Positions 1 through 7,582 of a DNA stretch of 64,000 bases are shown in pieces (positions within the stretch are counted from its first letter, which is position 1; every line of letters starts with the position of its first letter). The notes below the pieces were generated by a model. That model searched no databases. It worked only from the letters and a program-made list of their open reading frames with translations, and was not told the DNA's origin. This DNA comes from Phenylobacterium montanum. GTDB taxonomy: Bacteria > Pseudomonadota > Alphaproteobacteria > Caulobacterales > Caulobacteraceae. The DNA is taken from assembly GCF_018135625.1 (NCBI RefSeq), contig NZ_CP073078.1, positions 4,124,501 to 4,188,500 of the forward strand. Reading direction: 5' to 3'. The translations under genes were made by a program, and so were the position numbers.

Positions 1-160
1 CGCTCTCAAGGCGCTGGTCGCAGCCCTTGATCCCGCCCTGGCTGAGGCCCTGGACGGCAAGGGCGTGACCGCGGCGGTGGCGCGGGTGGCGGTGCGCGGC
101 GACGTGGCTCTCTCCCCCGGCGTCGAGGTCGCCTTCATGCCGCCCATGAGCGGGGGGTGA
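1..160 (+). CDS. moaD: Molybdopterin synthase sulfur-carrier subunit MoaD (C-terminal part only)
   Basis: The 5' end is cut off by the window edge; the readable frame begins at base 2. The visible 52 residues end in FMPPMSGG, the C-terminal Gly-Gly tail of the ubiquitin-like MoaD fold, which is adenylated and thiocarboxylated to donate sulfur to cyclic pyranopterin monophosphate. The segment before it (GDVALSPGVEVAFMPP) matches the last strands of the beta-grasp domain. moaE begins 4 bases after the stop, so the two subunits of molybdopterin synthase are translated together. The family usually has about 80-90 residues, so roughly 30 are missing upstream. Identity rests on the GG tail and the adjacent moaE. 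Confidence 0.85.
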   Translation, partial: ALKALVAALDPALAEALDGKGVTAAVARVAVRGDVALSPGVEVAFMPPMSGG

Positions 161-163
161 GGC

Positions 164-607
164 TTGCGTGTGCTGTTGCAGGCCGAGCCGTTCGATCCGG
201 GCCAACTCCTGACCGGTTTCTCTACGGGCCGCGCCGAGACCGGCGCCGTCGTCAGCTTCACCGGCCTGGCGCGCGCCGGCGAGGGGGCGGTCGAGCGGCT
301 GGTGCTGGAGGCCTATCCCGGCTTCACCGACGCCGAGATCGTCCGCATGGCCGAGGCGGCTGTGGCGCGGTTCTCGCTGCAGGACGTGCTGGTGGTCCAC
401 CGCACCGGCGAGATCGCGCCGGGCGAGGCGATCGTGTTCGTGGCCACGGCCGCCGCCCATCGGCGCGAGGCCTTCGAGGCCGCCGACCACCTGATGGACT
501 ATCTGAAGTCCCGCGCTCCGTTCTGGAAGAAGGAGCGCGGCCCGGACGGCGAGCGCTGGATCGAGCCGACCGAGCGGGACCTGAAGGACGCCGAGCGGTG
601 GACGTGA
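164..607 (+). CDS. moaE: Molybdopterin synthase catalytic subunit MoaE
   Basis: Large subunit of molybdopterin synthase: it binds the MoaD thiocarboxylate and converts cyclic pyranopterin monophosphate to molybdopterin in the cytosol. The 147 residues are full family length. Family signatures are visible: SFTG near residue 31, HRTGEIAPGE (79-88), AAAHRREAF (97-104), and the active-site lysine region YLKSRAPFWKKE (113-124). The start is a TTG right after the moaD stop. The next candidate, GTG at 170, would remove only two residues, and the family's usual N-terminus (short basic start, then QAEPFDPG) fits TTG. It sits in a moaD-moaE-moaB-moaC-moeA run. Confidence 0.95.
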   Translation: MRVLLQAEPFDPGQLLTGFSTGRAETGAVVSFTGLARAGEGAVERLVLEAYPGFTDAEIVRMAEAAVARFSLQDVLVVHRTGEIAPGEAIVFVATAAAHRREAFEAADHLMDYLKSRAPFWKKERGPDGERWIEPTERDLKDAERWT

Positions 608-665
608 CGCCGCTCCTTCGATCCCCTAGATAGGCCGCAAGTTCCCGCAACCCGCGAGGCCCGCC

Positions 666-1220
666 ATGACCGCCCCCTTTTCCGCCCCAGGCGGCAGAAT
701 CGACGAGAGCCTGAACTTCAAGCCGGTACGAGTGGCGGTGCTAACCGTCTCCGACACCCGCGACGAAAGCAATGACACCTCTGGCGATCTCTTGGCCGAA
801 CGCGTTGTGGCGGCCGGCCACGTCCTGGCCGCTCGCGCCATCGTCCGGGACGACCGGGCTGCCATCCGGGCCAAGGTGACGGGGTGGATCGCGGCCGGCG
901 AGGTCGACGCCATCGTCACCACCGGCGGCACGGGCCTGACCGGTCGCGACATCACGCCCGAGGCGCTGGAGCCGCTGTTCGACAAGGTGATCGACGGCTT
1001 TTCGGTGGTGTTCCACATGGTCAGCTATCAGTCGGTGGGACTCTCGACCCTGCAGTCCCGGGCTACGGCCGGGCTGATCGGCGGGGTGATCGTGTTCTGC
1101 CTGCCGGGCTCCAACGGGGCGGTGCGCGACGGCTGGGACAAGGTGATCGCCGCCCAGCTCGACAGCCGGCACAAGCCCTGCAACATGGTCGAGCTGATGC
1201 CGCGGCTGAACGAGGTCTGA
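666..1220 (+). CDS. moaB: Molybdenum cofactor biosynthesis protein MoaB (molybdopterin adenylyltransferase-like)
   Basis: MoaB/MogA fold protein that adenylates molybdopterin before metal insertion or assists that step. Hallmarks of the MPT-binding fold are present: LTVSDTRDE near residue 26, [12 protein letters not shown] (84-95) and CLPGSNGAV (145-153). The 184-residue length and the C-terminal [13 protein letters not shown] are typical of the MoaB branch. A GAGG ribosome site lies 6 bases before the ATG. The gene follows moaE after a 58-base gap and runs into moaC with 5 bases between, so it belongs to the same transcription unit. Confidence 0.93.
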   Translation: MTAPFSAPGGRIDESLNFKPVRVAVLTVSDTRDESNDTSGDLLAERVVAAGHVLAARAIVRDDRAAIRAKVTGWIAAGEVDAIVTTGGTGLTGRDITPEALEPLFDKVIDGFSVVFHMVSYQSVGLSTLQSRATAGLIGGVIVFCLPGSNGAVRDGWDKVIAAQLDSRHKPCNMVELMPRLNEV

Positions 1221-1225
1221 GCGGC

Positions 1226-1702
1226 GTGGCCAAACTCACCCACATCGACGACCAGGGCCGCGCGCGGATGGTCGACGTCTCGGACAAGCCCGCCACCGCG
1301 CGCGAAGCGGTGGCCGCGGGCCTGGTTCGCATGGCGCCCGAAACCCTGGCCCTGGCGCTCGGCGGCGGGGGCAAGAAAGGCGATGTGCGGGCTGTGGCCG
1401 AGATCGCCGGCGTGATGGCCGCCAAGCGGACCAGCGAGTTGATCCCCATGTGCCACCCGCTTGTGCTGTCGAAGGTCGCGGTGGAGGTGGTCGAGGCGCC
1501 GGAGGGCCTGGCCGTGACGGCCCGGGTCAAGACCACTGGCCCAACGGGTGTCGAGATGGAGGCCCTGACCGCTGTCTCGGTGGCCTGCCTGACCATCTAC
1601 GACATGCTGAAGGCGGCCGACAAAGCCATGACCATCGAGGCGGTGCGCCTGTTGGAAAAGAGCGGCGGCGCTTCCGGTGATTTCCGGCGGGACGGGCCAT
1701 GA
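1226..1702 (+). CDS. moaC: Cyclic pyranopterin monophosphate synthase MoaC
   Basis: Second enzyme of molybdenum-cofactor synthesis, converting the MoaA product (3',8-cyclo-GTP) to cyclic pyranopterin monophosphate. The frame is open far upstream, but homology begins only at the GTG at 1226: the protein then reads VAKLTHID followed by the conserved MVDVSDK (15-21), giving 158 residues, the normal size. Other signatures are LIPMCHPL (72-79), [17 protein letters not shown] (104-120) and YDMLKA..KAM. No moaA is in the window. The stop overlaps the moeA start as ATGA, indicating translational coupling. Confidence 0.95.
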   Translation: MAKLTHIDDQGRARMVDVSDKPATAREAVAAGLVRMAPETLALALGGGGKKGDVRAVAEIAGVMAAKRTSELIPMCHPLVLSKVAVEVVEAPEGLAVTARVKTTGPTGVEMEALTAVSVACLTIYDMLKAADKAMTIEAVRLLEKSGGASGDFRRDGP

Positions 1703-2889
1703 AGAACCTAGCGGTCGAGGACGCCCGCGCCCTGGTGCTGAAGGGCCTGCCGCCTGTCGGCGCTGAGACCGTTTTGCTTGCTGAGTGTCCCGGCCGGGTG
1801 CTCGCCGAAGCGGTCGTCGCCGCGCGCGACCAGCCGCCATTTGACGCCTCGGCCATGGACGGCTGGGCGGTTCGCGGCCCTGGGCCATACTACCGCATCG
1901 TCGGAGAGAGCGCGGCCGGCCACCGTTATCCCCGGCCCCTGGCGGCGGGCGAAGCGGTTCGCATCTTCACCGGCGCGCCGGTCCCGGCGGGCGCCGACAG
2001 GGTCGTGCTGCAGGAGGACTGCGCGCGCGCCGGCGACGATGTGAATGCGCCCGCTGCGGAGCCGGGCGCGACCACCAACATTCGCCCAGCCGGCGGTGAT
2101 TTTCGCGCCGGCGATATGCTGCTCTCGGCGGGCCAGCGGCTCGACGCTTGGCGGCTCGGCCTGGCCGCCGCGGCGGGGCGGGCGAACCTGCTGGTCGCGC
2201 GGCGGCCCAAGGTTGCGATCCTCTCCACCGGTGAGGAGATCGTTCCGATCGGCTCGGTCCCGGGGCCGGATCAGATCTTCAATTCCGGCGGCCCGACCCT
2301 GGCCAGCCTGGTCGAGCGCTGGGGCGGCGAGGTGGTCCATCTGGGCCAGGCGGGCGACGACGAGACGGCCATCGCCGACGCGGTATCGGCCTGTGGCGGC
2401 GAGGTGGTGGTGACCCTGGGCGGCGCCTCGGTCGGCGACCACGATCTGGTCAAGCCGGCCCTGACGCGGCTTGGCCTCGATCTCCGTTTCATCACCATCA
2501 AGCTGCGCCCCGGCAAGCCGACCTGGTTCGGGATCCTGGACGACGGTCGGCGCGTGCTGGGCCTGCCCGGCAATCCGGCCTCGGGCCTGGTCTGCGCCGA
2601 ACTGTTCCTGCGTCCGCTCCTCAACGCCCTGCAGGGCGCGGCGCCGGGCCCAAAACTCGAGACTGCGCAATTGATGCGGCCTGCGCCCGCCAACGGCCCG
2701 CGCGAGCACTGGGCCAGGGGCCGCCTCGCGACGGTCGGCGGCATCCTGCAGGCGGACATCATGGGCGACCAGGACAGCTCCCTGGTCTCGGTCTTCGCCC
2801 ACGCGGACGCCCTGATCCGCCGTCCGGCCGGCGCGCCGGCGGCTGAAGCGGGCGCGGTGGTCGAGGTCCTGCGGTTGGATCGGCTCTAA
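1699..2889 (+). CDS. moeA: Molybdopterin molybdenumtransferase MoeA
   Basis: Catalyses insertion of molybdate into adenylated molybdopterin. The 396 residues carry the MoeA N-terminal region with [11 protein letters not shown] (48-58) and the beta-barrel segment [17 protein letters not shown] (91-107). The central MPT-binding domain has STGEE (176-180), GGASVGDHD (241-249) and [10 protein letters not shown] (289-298). The C-terminal domain is present in full. It begins inside the moaC stop codon and its own stop overlaps by a few bases with the convergent xdhC-like gene, a tail-to-tail arrangement with no room for a terminator between them. Confidence 0.95.
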   Translation: MKNLAVEDARALVLKGLPPVGAETVLLAECPGRVLAEAVVAARDQPPFDASAMDGWAVRGPGPYYRIVGESAAGHRYPRPLAAGEAVRIFTGAPVPAGADRVVLQEDCARAGDDVNAPAAEPGATTNIRPAGGDFRAGDMLLSAGQRLDAWRLGLAAAAGRANLLVARRPKVAILSTGEEIVPIGSVPGPDQIFNSGGPTLASLVERWGGEVVHLGQAGDDETAIADAVSACGGEVVVTLGGASVGDHDLVKPALTRLGLDLRFITIKLRPGKPTWFGILDDGRRVLGLPGNPASGLVCAELFLRPLLNALQGAAPGPKLETAQLMRPAPANGPREHWARGRLATVGGILQADIMGDQDSSLVSVFAHADALIRRPAGAPAAEAGAVVEVLRLDRL

Positions 2890-3860
2890 GCCCTCGCGGC
2901 GTGGCCTTCGCGCTCGCCGATAATCTCGGCGATGACCGCCACCGCCACTTCCCAGGGCGCCTTGCCGCCGAGGTCGAGGCCGATCGGGCCTTTCAGCCGG
3001 GTCAGGGCGGCCTCACCGACGCCGGCTGCGCGCAGGCGCGCCAGGCGCTCGGGCAGGCGCCGGCGCGCGCCCAGCACGCCCACATAGCCGGCGGCTGAGG
3101 GCAGGGCGGCCAGCAACGCAGCCTGGTCGGTGTCCCAATCGTGCGTGGCCACCGCCACCGCGGTCCAGGGGTCGGGGTTCAGCGCCGCCAGGGCTTCGGC
3201 AGATTCGCTGCGGCTGTAGGCCACGTCGCCGATCGCTGGGGCCTCGGCCGGACCCTTGGGGCGGATCAGATGAGTCTCGAAGCCGGCCTGGGCGCCAAGC
3301 TGGGCGATGGCGAGGGCGATCGGGTCGGCCCCGACCACCGCCAGGCGCGGGACCGGCAGGTAAAGGCGGCGCACCTCGAATGGCTCGGCCGAGATCGCGC
3401 ACGCCGGCGCCTCGCCATTGGGCTCGATCAAATCGCGACGTTCCCCGTCGGTGCGCCAGAGGGCGGGGCGGCGGGCGGTGGCCAGCTCAAGCAGCCGGCC
3501 CACAGCTGGGTCATCCGGCGCCAAGCGCTCCACCAAGAGCTCGATCCGCGCCCCGCAGAGCAGGCGGATGTCCGGCCAGGGACCGCCTTCGCCATAGACC
3601 AGCCGCCGCGGCCGTCCATCCGCCAGGGTCTCGGCCGCATGCAGGGCCACGTCGCCCTCGACGCAGCCGCCGGACAGGAACCCGGAGACGATCCCCTCGG
3701 CGAACAGCATCTGGGCGCCGGGCGGGCGCGGGCCGCCGCCCTCGACCGTGTGCAGGGTGACCAGGGCGGCGGGAAGGCCGCGCGCGCGGGCGTCGGCCAG
3801 GGCTGGCCGCATGTCGTCGGCATAGCCGAACAGCGGCCAGTCGGGGAGGGAGGAAAGCAT
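2886..3860 (-). CDS. XdhC/CoxI family molybdoenzyme maturation protein
   Basis: Member of the XdhC/CoxI family, which binds molybdenum cofactor, promotes its sulfuration and inserts it into xanthine-dehydrogenase or CO-dehydrogenase type enzymes. The N-terminal half has the family box IVSGFLSGGCVEGDV (57-71). The C-terminal half is Rossmann-like (RLAVVGADPIALAIAQLG) and ends in the typical GVLGARRRLPERL and PIGLDLGGKAPWEVAVAV. I start at the ATG at 3860 because the 13 residues of an upstream in-frame start (3899) look unconserved. Neighbours make cofactor, so a role in final maturation is likely, but no molybdoenzyme structural gene lies in the window to identify the client. Confidence 0.85.
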   Translation of the reverse strand: MLSSLPDWPLFGYADDMRPALADARARGLPAALVTLHTVEGGGPRPPGAQMLFAEGIVSGFLSGGCVEGDVALHAAETLADGRPRRLVYGEGGPWPDIRLLCGARIELLVERLAPDDPAVGRLLELATARRPALWRTDGERRDLIEPNGEAPACAISAEPFEVRRLYLPVPRLAVVGADPIALAIAQLGAQAGFETHLIRPKGPAEAPAIGDVAYSRSESAEALAALNPDPWTAVAVATHDWDTDQAALLAALPSAAGYVGVLGARRRLPERLARLRAAGVGEAALTRLKGPIGLDLGGKAPWEVAVAVIAEIIGEREGHAARA

Positions 3861-3973
3861 CGCTGTGAAGTTGGGGGCGAGTCGCCGCGCGTCAAGCAAT
3901 TATCGCTACCAGTTCTTTAATGGTTTTCGGCGCAGGGTAGCGAAACGACAAGAACAATCCGGTGTGATGTCTT

Positions 3974-4846
3974 ATGAGTTCGCCGCTCGCCAGGCTTGGA
4001 TTCGGGGCTGCGCAGTTTCCGCTGGATGGCGCTGCCCCGGCGCGTGGACGCCCGCCCGAGGCGGAAGTGGCCGAGATCATGAGCCTGGCCGCGCGCTCGG
4101 GCCTTTCGGTGTTCGACACCACCCATGGCGCCCCGCACGCCGAGCAGGTGATCGGCGAGCGCATGCCGCGCCCGGCCCCCTATCGCGTGATGGTCAAGAC
4201 CTCGCGCGCCGATCGCGGCGGCGACTATATCGAGGACGCCGCCCGCGCCAGCCTGCGACGGCTGGGCATGCGCGGCGCCGACGCCATCGTCGTCCAGGTC
4301 GCCGGCGACCTGATGAGCCCCTATGGCGGCGACAGCTGGAACCGGCTCTGCGCCCTGCGCGACGAGGGCGTGTTCAAGAAGATCGGCATTTCGGTGTTCG
4401 CCTCGGACGACCCGGTGGGCCTGGTCAAGCGCTTCAAGCCCGATATCGTCCAGGCTCCGGCGAGCCTTCTGGACCAGCGCCTGCTGGCGGACGGGTCCCT
4501 GGCGCGCATCGCCGAGATGGGGATCGAGGTGCAGCTGCGCTCGATCTTCCTGCAAGGGCTGCTGTTCCTGCCGCCGGACCGCGTGCCGGGGCCGATGAAG
4601 AACGCCGCCTCGATGATCTCGCGGGTTCGCCGCATGATCGCCGAGGGCCGCTCCGATCCGCTGCAGGCCGCCCTGGGCTTCGCCCTCTCGCGGCCCGAGG
4701 CCTCCAGCGTGCTGGTAGGCGTGACCTCGGCGGCGGAGCTGCAGGCGATCATCGCTGCGGCCAACCGCCCGCCGCCGGACCTCGACTGGAACGAGATGGC
4801 TCTGGCCGACGCCAGCGCCCTCGATGGCAAGGGCTACGCGGCCTAG
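3974..4846 (+). CDS. Aldo/keto reductase-like protein with eroded catalytic tetrad
   Basis: The 290-residue TIM-barrel sequence follows the aldo/keto reductase pattern: early LGFGAAQFPL, then FDTTHGAPHAEQVIGE (47-62), VMVKTS (72-77), GVFKKIGISVF and a late SVLVGVTSAAEL cofactor-binding segment. Of the four family catalytic residues only Asp48 and Lys75 are evident. The tyrosine normally a few residues after the Asp is replaced within HGAPH, and the histidine of the usual LVH motif is Gln (VVQVAGD, 106-112). It may have changed chemistry or be a binding protein. It is divergent from xdhC, with a 113-bp gap between them. No clear ribosome site fixes the start; a homologue alignment would test it. 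Confidence 0.75.
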   Translation: MSSPLARLGFGAAQFPLDGAAPARGRPPEAEVAEIMSLAARSGLSVFDTTHGAPHAEQVIGERMPRPAPYRVMVKTSRADRGGDYIEDAARASLRRLGMRGADAIVVQVAGDLMSPYGGDSWNRLCALRDEGVFKKIGISVFASDDPVGLVKRFKPDIVQAPASLLDQRLLADGSLARIAEMGIEVQLRSIFLQGLLFLPPDRVPGPMKNAASMISRVRRMIAEGRSDPLQAALGFALSRPEASSVLVGVTSAAELQAIIAAANRPPPDLDWNEMALADASALDGKGYAA

Positions 4847-4849
4847 GGG

Positions 4850-5665
4850 CTACACTCGCAGCCGGCTCTCCACCACCGTCACGGCCTGACCGCGCAGCAG
4901 CACGCGTGCGCCCTTCAGCTCGACCTCCAGGTCGCCGCCGCGGCCGGGGTAGGCCTGGTGGCAGCGGAAAGCGGGGCGACCAAGCTTCTCCGCATAGAGC
5001 GGGGCTAACATGCAGTGGGCCGAGCCGGTGGTCGGGTCCTCCGGTATGCCTGAGCCCGGCGCGAAGAACCGGCTGACCACCTGATAGGGACGGCCCGCGT
5101 CGGCGGTAGCGACTACAGAAACGTTGCCGCAGCCTGCACTGGCCTCGGCGCCGATCGGCTCCAGTTTGCTGAGATTGGGCGTCAGCGCGCGCAGCGTTTC
5201 TTCGCTGTCGAGCACCGCAATCAGGTACTGGCCGACCCAGACCTCGGCCGGTTTCACGCCCAGGGCCTCGGCCAGGCCCTCGGGCTCGACGGTGCGGCGG
5301 GGCGGGTCGGCGGGAAAGTCCATCTCGATCCCCGCCTCGGTCCGGCGCACGGTCAGGACTCCGGACTTCAAGGTCTCGAAGGCGATCTCGGCGGCCTGGA
5401 CGCCCAGCTCGTTCAGCAGCACGTGCGAAGAGGCGAGGGTGGCGTGGCCGCACAGCGGGACCTCCACCGCCGGGGTGAACCAGCGCAGCCCGAACCGGGC
5501 GGGGTCCGCCGTCTTGAGCAGGAACGCGGTCTCGGCCTGATTGTTCTCCGCCGCCAGGGCCTGCATCCAGCGGGCTTCGGGCCAGGCCTCGAAGGGCTCG
5601 ACCACACAGGCGGGATTGCCCTTGAACGGGGCGGCGGCGAAGGCGTCGACGGTCCATTGGCGCAT
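4850..5665 (-). CDS. PhzF family isomerase/epimerase
   Basis: Diaminopimelate-epimerase fold protein of the PhzF family; known members isomerise phenazine precursors or other small acids, but the substrate here is not deducible. Starting at the ATG at 5665, which begins the canonical [10 protein letters not shown], the protein has 271 residues. Visible family features are FKGNPACVV (14-22), the catalytic Glu45 in [20 protein letters not shown] (71-80) and, near the C-terminus, [11 protein letters not shown]. An upstream in-frame ATG at 5701 would add 12 unconserved residues. It is divergent from a MocR-type regulator with an inverted repeat between them (5710-5749), suggesting control by that regulator. 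Confidence 0.88.
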   Translation of the reverse strand: MRQWTVDAFAAAPFKGNPACVVEPFEAWPEARWMQALAAENNQAETAFLLKTADPARFGLRWFTPAVEVPLCGHATLASSHVLLNELGVQAAEIAFETLKSGVLTVRRTEAGIEMDFPADPPRRTVEPEGLAEALGVKPAEVWVGQYLIAVLDSEETLRALTPNLSKLEPIGAEASAGCGNVSVVATADAGRPYQVVSRFFAPGSGIPEDPTTGSAHCMLAPLYAEKLGRPAFRCHQAYPGRGGDLEVELKGARVLLRGQAVTVVESRLRV

Positions 5666-5709
5666 GGGAGGGGCTCCAAATTCAGCAATGGACAGAGACA
5701 TCTCGCGAG

Positions 5710-5749
5710 ATTATCACTATGTCAAAATCAATATTGTCATAGATACAAT
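5710..5749. promoter_or_regulatory. Candidate operator: imperfect 15-bp inverted repeat between phzF-like gene and mocR-type gene
   Basis: ATTATCACTATGTCA (5710-5724) and TGTCATAGATACAAT (5735-5749) are reverse complements at 11 of 15 positions, with a 10-base spacer; the right arm itself overlaps ATTGT-N7-ACAAT (5733-5749). The block is markedly AT-rich in a GC-rich region and abuts the regulator's ATG at 5751. It lies in the only space between the two divergent genes. MocR regulators commonly act on their own divergent promoter, so this is the likely binding site (inference). Confidence 0.6.
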
Positions 5750-5750
5750 C

Positions 5751-7130
5751 ATGCAGGCAAGCTGGAGCCCGACCCTGCCGGAGGGCGAGACACCGGTCTA
5801 CGAGCGTCTGGTCGGGGCGCTGGCGAACGATATCGCCACCGGGGCGCTGGCGCCGGGCGATCGCCTGCCGCCGCAACGCGACCTGGCCTATCGCCTGGGC
5901 CTGGGCGTCGGCACCGTCACCCGCGCCTATGCCGAGGCCGAGCAGCGGGGACTGCTGTCCTGCCAGGTCGGTCGCGGCAGTTTCGTCGCCTCCCGGCTGA
6001 GCGAGACCCCGGCCGATGGCCCCATCGACCTGACCCGCAGCCTGCCACCCATGGCCGCATCCTCGGCGCGGCTGTCGGCGGCCTTGGCGCGGGCCGCGCG
6101 TGATCCCAAGGCGGTTGAGCGACTGGCCTACGCCCCGCCGGCCGGGTTCGCCGAGGACCTGGAGGCGGGCGCTGCCTGGCTGAAGCAGATCCACCGGTGG
6201 GACGAACTGGAGCCTGGGCGGTTGCTTACCTGCTCGGGCGCGCAGCAGGCGGTTGCGGTGGCTCTGGGCGTCGCCGCGCGGCCGGGCGAGGCGGTTATCG
6301 GCGAGGCCGCGAGCTTCGCGGGCCTCAAGTCCCTGGCCGGTCTGATGGGCTATCGGCTCATCCCCGCCGGCATGGATCGCGAAGGCTTGACGCCCGAGGG
6401 GCTGGCGCAAGCGGCCAGGGAAAGCGGCGCGCGGGTCGCCTATGTGCTGCCGACCCAGAACCCCACCGCCCGGCTGATGAGCGAGGCGCGCCGGCGCGAG
6501 ATCGTCGAAGTCGCGCGATGGCTGGACCTGATCCTGATCGAGGACGACCTCTACGGCGCCTATGCCGGCGGTTTCGGCCTGCCGCGCCTGGCCCCGCTGG
6601 CGGCGCTGGCGCCCGAGCGCACCCTGTTCGTCAGCGCTCTATCCAAGTCGGTGGCCCCAGGGCTCCGGCTGGGCTGGCTGGCCCTGCCCGAGGGCGGCGA
6701 TTGGGCCGACCGGGCCTATTCGGCCCTGCATGCGGTGGCACTGGGCGGGCCGACCCTGGGCGGGCTGATCGCCTGCCGCTGGATCGCCGACGGGACCGCA
6801 GAGACCATCCTGGCCGAGAACCGGCTGGAGCTGGAGGCGCGCGTGGACCTGGCGGCGGAGGCGCTGGGCCCGGCGATGGAACGCCCGACCATGGCCGCCT
6901 TCCCCCACGTCTGGCTGCCCCTGGCGGAACTGGAGGCCGAGCGGGTGGGAAGCCGGGCGCTGAGGGCCGGGGTGGAACTGACCCCCGCCGATGGGCCGAT
7001 CCTGCCGGGCGGCGGCATGTCGGGGCTCAGGCTTTGCCTGGGCGGCGCGCCCGACCGGGCCAGCCTGGCCCGCGCCCTCGCCGTCGTGCGCGACGCCCTG
7101 GCGCCTGCGGCTGCACGGACCCTGGTCTAG
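5751..7130 (+). CDS. MocR-type (GntR wHTH plus aminotransferase-like) transcriptional regulator
   Basis: A 459-residue fusion of a GntR winged helix-turn-helix and a fold-type-I aminotransferase-like domain that binds PLP. The DNA-binding part spans about 12-80 (VYERLVGALANDIATGALAPGDRLPPQRDLA). The aminotransferase part has LLTCSGAQQAVAVAL (158-172), Asn237 (TQNPT), Asp265/266 (IEDDLYGAY), the PLP lysine Lys299 (SALSKSVAPG) and Arg306. The start is the ATG at 5751, directly at the edge of the inverted-repeat operator; an upstream in-frame extension runs into the divergent gene and is not protein-like. MocR proteins often control PLP, amino-acid or amine metabolism; here the divergent PhzF-type gene is the obvious candidate target. 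Confidence 0.9.
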   Translation: MQASWSPTLPEGETPVYERLVGALANDIATGALAPGDRLPPQRDLAYRLGLGVGTVTRAYAEAEQRGLLSCQVGRGSFVASRLSETPADGPIDLTRSLPPMAASSARLSAALARAARDPKAVERLAYAPPAGFAEDLEAGAAWLKQIHRWDELEPGRLLTCSGAQQAVAVALGVAARPGEAVIGEAASFAGLKSLAGLMGYRLIPAGMDREGLTPEGLAQAARESGARVAYVLPTQNPTARLMSEARRREIVEVARWLDLILIEDDLYGAYAGGFGLPRLAPLAALAPERTLFVSALSKSVAPGLRLGWLALPEGGDWADRAYSALHAVALGGPTLGGLIACRWIADGTAETILAENRLELEARVDLAAEALGPAMERPTMAAFPHVWLPLAELEAERVGSRALRAGVELTPADGPILPGGGMSGLRLCLGGAPDRASLARALAVVRDALAPAAARTLV

Positions 7131-7132
7131 CC

Positions 7133-7582
7133 ATGGCGCAGGTCGTGCAAGCCCCAGCTGGATATGAGTTGAGCGACGATCCCGAGCGGTTCGACTTCGA
7201 CCGGGGCTGGCGCTGGATCGGCCAGGAGAGCTACTGGGCGGCCGGCATTCCGTGCGACCTGTTCGAGAAGGCGCTACGAAACAGCCTGACCGTCGGCGCC
7301 TATGCGCCGGACGGAGCCATGGCGGCCATGGCGCGGGTGGTGACCGACCGGGCGACCTTTGGCTGGGTCTGCGATGTGTTCGTGGACGAGGCGCATCGCG
7401 GCGCGGGGCTCGGCAAGGCGCTGATGAACTATCTGAAGGCCCACCCCGACCTGCAGGGCTTTCGGCGGCTGCTGTTGGCCACGCGCGACGCTCACGGCCT
7501 CTATGCCGGCTTCGGCTTCAGGCCGCTATCGGCCGTGGAGACCTGGATGGAGATCCGCGAGCCGGACGTCTACCGGCGTTAA
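7133..7582 (+). CDS. GNAT family N-acetyltransferase
   Basis: A 149-residue acetyl-CoA-dependent acyltransferase of the GNAT fold. The acetyl-CoA binding core [23 protein letters not shown] is clear, with the R/Q-x-x-G-x-G/A motif as HRGAGLG near residue 90, followed by [18 protein letters not shown], the usual beta5-alpha4 segment and Y-x-x-x-GF turn. The ATG at 7133 follows the regulator's stop by 2 bases, so co-transcription is likely. The substrate cannot be inferred. The gene's stop overlaps by 4 bases with the convergent smc. Confidence 0.85.
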   Translation: MAQVVQAPAGYELSDDPERFDFDRGWRWIGQESYWAAGIPCDLFEKALRNSLTVGAYAPDGAMAAMARVVTDRATFGWVCDVFVDEAHRGAGLGKALMNYLKAHPDLQGFRRLLLATRDAHGLYAGFGFRPLSAVETWMEIREPDVYRR

